Part shown: one piece after another, positions 53,328 to 56,009 of the stretch
Numbering within the stretch: the first letter of the stretch is position 1
Layout: the number at the start of each line of letters is the position of its first letter
NCBI GenBank assembly: GCA_027972325.1
Contig: JAPMOS010000196.1
Coordinates: forward strand, 1-56,009
Length of the DNA stretch: 56,009 nucleotides
Direction of reading: 5' to 3'
DNA from: Paratrimastix pyriformis
Lineage: Eukaryota > Preaxostyla > Paratrimastigidae
Program-made: the position numbers and the translations under genes
Notes under the pieces: model-generated
Seen by the model: only the letters and a program-made list of their open reading frames with translations
Database searches by the model: none
What the model was told of the DNA's origin: nothing

Positions 53328-53926
53328 ATGACACCGAGAAATTGTCTTGACTGAACAACAAGCTACCGGGGTGGGATAGGGAGGATGGCCTGGGTGATAG
53401 CCACTCGAGTGGCGCCACTGATATGGAACCAATCGAAGAAGAACTGGTTCTTGACCATCTGACGGCCGCGGAGGTCCGCCAAATCAAGGAGGCCGTTGCG
53501 TTCTACCGGCACCGCAAGTACGGCGACATTGAGCGGCGCCGCAAGAAGCTCGAGGTGGGGACTCCCGTCATGGTCAACCCGCCCGTCAAATGGCACCGGC
53601 CCGGCATGGGCAAGTTCTGCTTGCGGGACAGTTGCAGAACGCCGGCGCAACGGGACCTATGTCGTCGATTTCGACGATCGGGTCGAGGCAGGCATTCCCA
53701 AGGTCTACCCGCGCAACAAGCTGCTGACTTACGTCGAGACCTTCGATGCCCCACTCCCAGCAGCGGGAGGTGCTCTGGTCCCCGTGGTTGATCTGCGGCG
53801 TCACCCGCCCGCAGTGTAACGTGGCAGGCTAAAACCAGCCCAACCCAACACCCCCCACCCCCCTCCCTCAACCTTCCTCCGTCTGCCCCGCAGTTTTCCG
53901 GTCCGGTTTTTCTGCAAAAAATGTTG
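53328..53926 (+). mobile_element. Short derivative of the integrase element
   Basis: Begins with the same ~105 bp as the longer copy (TGACACCGAGAAATTGTC … CACTCGAGTGGCGCCACTGA, then MEPIEEEL), passes straight to the integrase C-terminal-type part (RQIKEAVAFYRHRKYG, TYVVDFDDRVEAGIPKVY) and ends with the same GCAGTTTTCCGGTCCGG and TCTGCAAAA. The integrase core is absent. It lies directly before the longer copy, head to tail. Confidence 0.7.
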
Positions 53927-55800
53927 ACACCGAGAAATTGTCTTGATTGAACAACACGCCACCACCACCGGGGTTGGGAGAGGGAGGATGGCCTGGGTGA
54001 TAGCCACTCGAGTGGCGCCACTGATATGGAACCATTCGAAGAAGAACTGGTTGGAGACGACCTCCCTCCACCGCTTCCTGAGGAACTGGTCGACCTCCCT
54101 CCACCTCTTCCTGAGGAGCTGGTTGATGACGACCTCCCTCCACCGCTTCCTGAGGAGGAGCTATTTTTCGGAGGTGGTGGCGGTGACGAGGCAGCGCATG
54201 AGGCAGAGCATGAGCCAGCCCTCGGAGAACTGCCTCCCGCAGAAGCGGCCGAGATTGACGTCGATGTCGTGGTTGATGTCGCAGACGCCGAAGTTGATGT
54301 GGCTGATTGGGGAAGCTACGACCGGACGGCGCGGGGGATCCACATGATCCTGAACGGTGTGGAACGTCTGTTTTTGGTTTTCCATGTCATGACCAATGCC
54401 CCGTTTGTCTCATTTTTCAGTCCGGGAAGGAACACGCAGTTATCGGTCGAACTGCCGCAAACATGCCCGTGAAGGGTTCTACCGCGCCGTTGGAGGAGTT
54501 CTGCAGCGGCTCCGCTACGACCACGAGATCCGCGACCGGACCATCTGGGTGCCCGTGATCTACCCGCTTGCCAACCGTGTGCGTCTGGTGCGGCGCTTGC
54601 ATGTCCAGCAGGGGCACCTCAACCGAGATGCTCTGATTGCCTACGCGAAAGGCCTCTACTACATCATTGGCCTGGATCACCTTGCGCGGGACATCATCGG
54701 GACGTGTGGCCAGTGCCAGACCGTCCGGCCCACCTACGAGCATCCCAAGTACCACGCCTTGGTGGTCAACCGGCCCCTCGAGGTGGTCGAGCTCGACTGT
54801 GGCGGCTTCGAGATCAGCTGCCGCCTCGCGCGTTCTGCGTCCTGGTGGACCACTTCACGAGCTACATGTGGGCCGCCGCGACATGGGAGACGAAGGCCAC
54901 CGGGCAGGAGGTGACCGACCTTCTCGTGTGTTCACCAGCCCACCCGGATCGTGACCGACAATGGGACCGAGTTCGTCAACCAGCGCGTGGCCGAGTGGAT
55001 CGCGTCTGTCCCATGCCTTTCGGATTTGCTCTTCACAGTCATCATTCCACCACCTCACCCGCCCGCTCAGGAACAAGAACCTGCTGCCCGGGGTCCACAT
55101 CGAGCACCACCGGTCGAGGCCGTACTACCCCAGTCTCATGGGAAGGCCGAGAACGCCGTCAAGAAGATCAAGAATCGGGTGATGAAGATGCGGACCGTGC
55201 CGGCCACCAACCGCGAGCTGCCGTGGCAGCCCTTCCTGCAGCCCGCCGTCAACCTGTACAACACGGCCACGGTGTCTTCGGTCTTCCAGCAACGTCCGGT
55301 CGTGATGATGGCGCTCTACCTCCCGAGTACGAACAACTGGGCGACATGGCCCAGCTGCCGGACAAGTTCGCCAACCTGACGGCCCGGAGGTGCGCCAAAT
55401 CAAGGAGGCCGTGGCGTTCTACCGGCACCGCGAGTACGGCTACATTGAGCGGCGCCGCAACAAGGACCAAGAGACCATCGAGGGGACTCGCGTCATGGTC
55501 CCCGCCCGTCAAATGGCGCCGGCCCGGCATGGGCAAGTTCTGCCCGGGAGGGTGGCGGAACGCCGGCGCAACCTACGTCATCGAATTTGACGACCGGGTC
55601 AAGGCGGGCATTCCCAAGGTCTACGCGCGCAACAAGCTGCGGCCTTACGATGCCACCTTCGATGCCCCGCTGCGGGAGGCGCTCTGGTCCCCGTTGATCG
55701 TCGGCGCCACCCCGCCGAATAAAACCCAAACCCTTCCCCGCCCCCGTCCCCGTCACGCAGTTTTCCGGTCCGGTTTCTGCAAAACAAAATGATCTGGCAA
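53927..55800 (+). mobile_element. Integrase element copy with retroviral-type integrase
   Basis: Opens with the 105-bp block shared with the short copy, then a frame starting MEPFEEELVGDDLPPPLPEE (54,026), probably spliced by a short intron ending TTTTTCAG near 54,420 as in the rest of this locus. It contains an integrase-like region and ends GCAGTTTTCCGGTCCGG near 55,770. No LTR, RT or capsid gene is seen in it. Such rve integrases occur in LTR retroelements, Polintons and Ginger DNA transposons, and the window does not settle which. It is broken in a few places and is treated as a fossil. Confidence 0.6.
54420..55700 (+). CDS. Retroviral-type (rve) integrase region
   Basis: The zinc-binding domain is clear: LHVQQGHLNRDAL (H-x4-H) followed by GTCGQCQTVRP (C-x2-C) near 54,597-54,730. 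The catalytic core shows VDHFTSYMW (first Asp, near 54,850), VTDNGTEFVN (second Asp, near 54,950) and SHGKAEN (Glu, near 55,140). A C-terminal strand TYVIEFDDRVKAGIPKVYARN follows. The role would be joining element DNA to the genome. The region is a fossil and broken, so limits are given for the whole region only. Confidence 0.8.
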
Positions 55801-56009
55801 CGCACGTGGTGGAGCGATGGAGGGTCGCTATTACCAAAAGACAGGTGGGGGTGGTGGGATGTCAAGAGGAGAAATGTGAATGCACGTCCACGCAGCACCC
55901 CCACCCCCACCCCCAACCCCAACCCCCAACCCCAACCCCCGTTCATGAATGCCCTGTGCACTCTGGGTTTTGTCGACGCCCAGTACATACAAAACCGGAA
56001 ACAGCTCCT
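55801..56009. other. Right edge with (CCCCAA)-like simple repeat
   Basis: After the element end, a short tract at about 55,890-55,940 reads ACCCCC and CCCCAA units. It is short, internal and impure. No gene is visible up to the window end. Confidence 0.6.

Noticed and set aside
55890-55945. Telomere-like CCCCAA repeats near the right edge
   Set aside because: Short, impure and followed by more sequence; better explained as a simple repeat.

Overview
The window looks like a repeat-dense stretch of a nuclear genome from a GC-rich single-celled eukaryote (an alga or flagellate-like protist). Signs are short spliceosomal introns that keep frame across exon joins, DIRS-type tyrosine-recombinase retrotransposons, a CACTA-like (CMC) transposase gene with introns, and an integrated polinton-like virus. 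No rRNA, tRNA or ordinary housekeeping gene was recognised. The species cannot be named from sequence alone.

Layout. 1-8,958: a markedly AT-rich polinton-like virus (PLV) fossil with a capsid-like region, zinc-finger/packaging ATPase, membrane protein and a long fibre with a peptidase_S74 end. 8,959-11,604: a partial DIRS retrotransposon on the minus strand, abutting the PLV. 11,605-14,269: a partial copy (minus) of a large non-coding element, here called the 'ICR element'. 14,270-16,984: a CMC-like transposase gene remnant. 16,985-25,398: a second ICR element (plus), forming an inverted pair with the first. 25,615-32,277: a DIRS retrotransposon with gag-like, RT-RNase H-methylase and tyrosine-recombinase parts. 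32,278-35,086: a partial ICR element. 36,248-44,229: a third long ICR element, itself carrying a 1.06-kb inverted-repeat transposon (39,260-40,320) and sitting inside a member of an unrecognised minus-strand gene family (35.7-48.5 kb). 48,777-53,249: an intron-rich plus-strand gene with a ParB-like domain and a DNA amino-methyltransferase. 53,328-55,800: two linked integrase-type copies.

Two results stand out. First, the ICR element has 130-bp inverted terminal repeats and an internal junction made exactly of the reverse complement of its left end followed by the reverse complement of its right end. That is the internal complementary region of DIRS elements, yet no RT or recombinase gene is visible inside. 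It also shares short terminal motifs with the coding DIRS copies here, so it looks like a very large non-autonomous DIRS relative. Its paired terminal repeats carry the same copy-specific variants, as expected if both are made from one template.

Second, the ParB-like/methyltransferase gene next to a retroviral-type integrase is an unusual pairing for a eukaryote. At least seven of its introns, and two in the neighbouring gene family, start with GTCTG rather than the usual GTRAG. It may be part of an undescribed mobile element. All calls come from reading the sequence; no database search was run.
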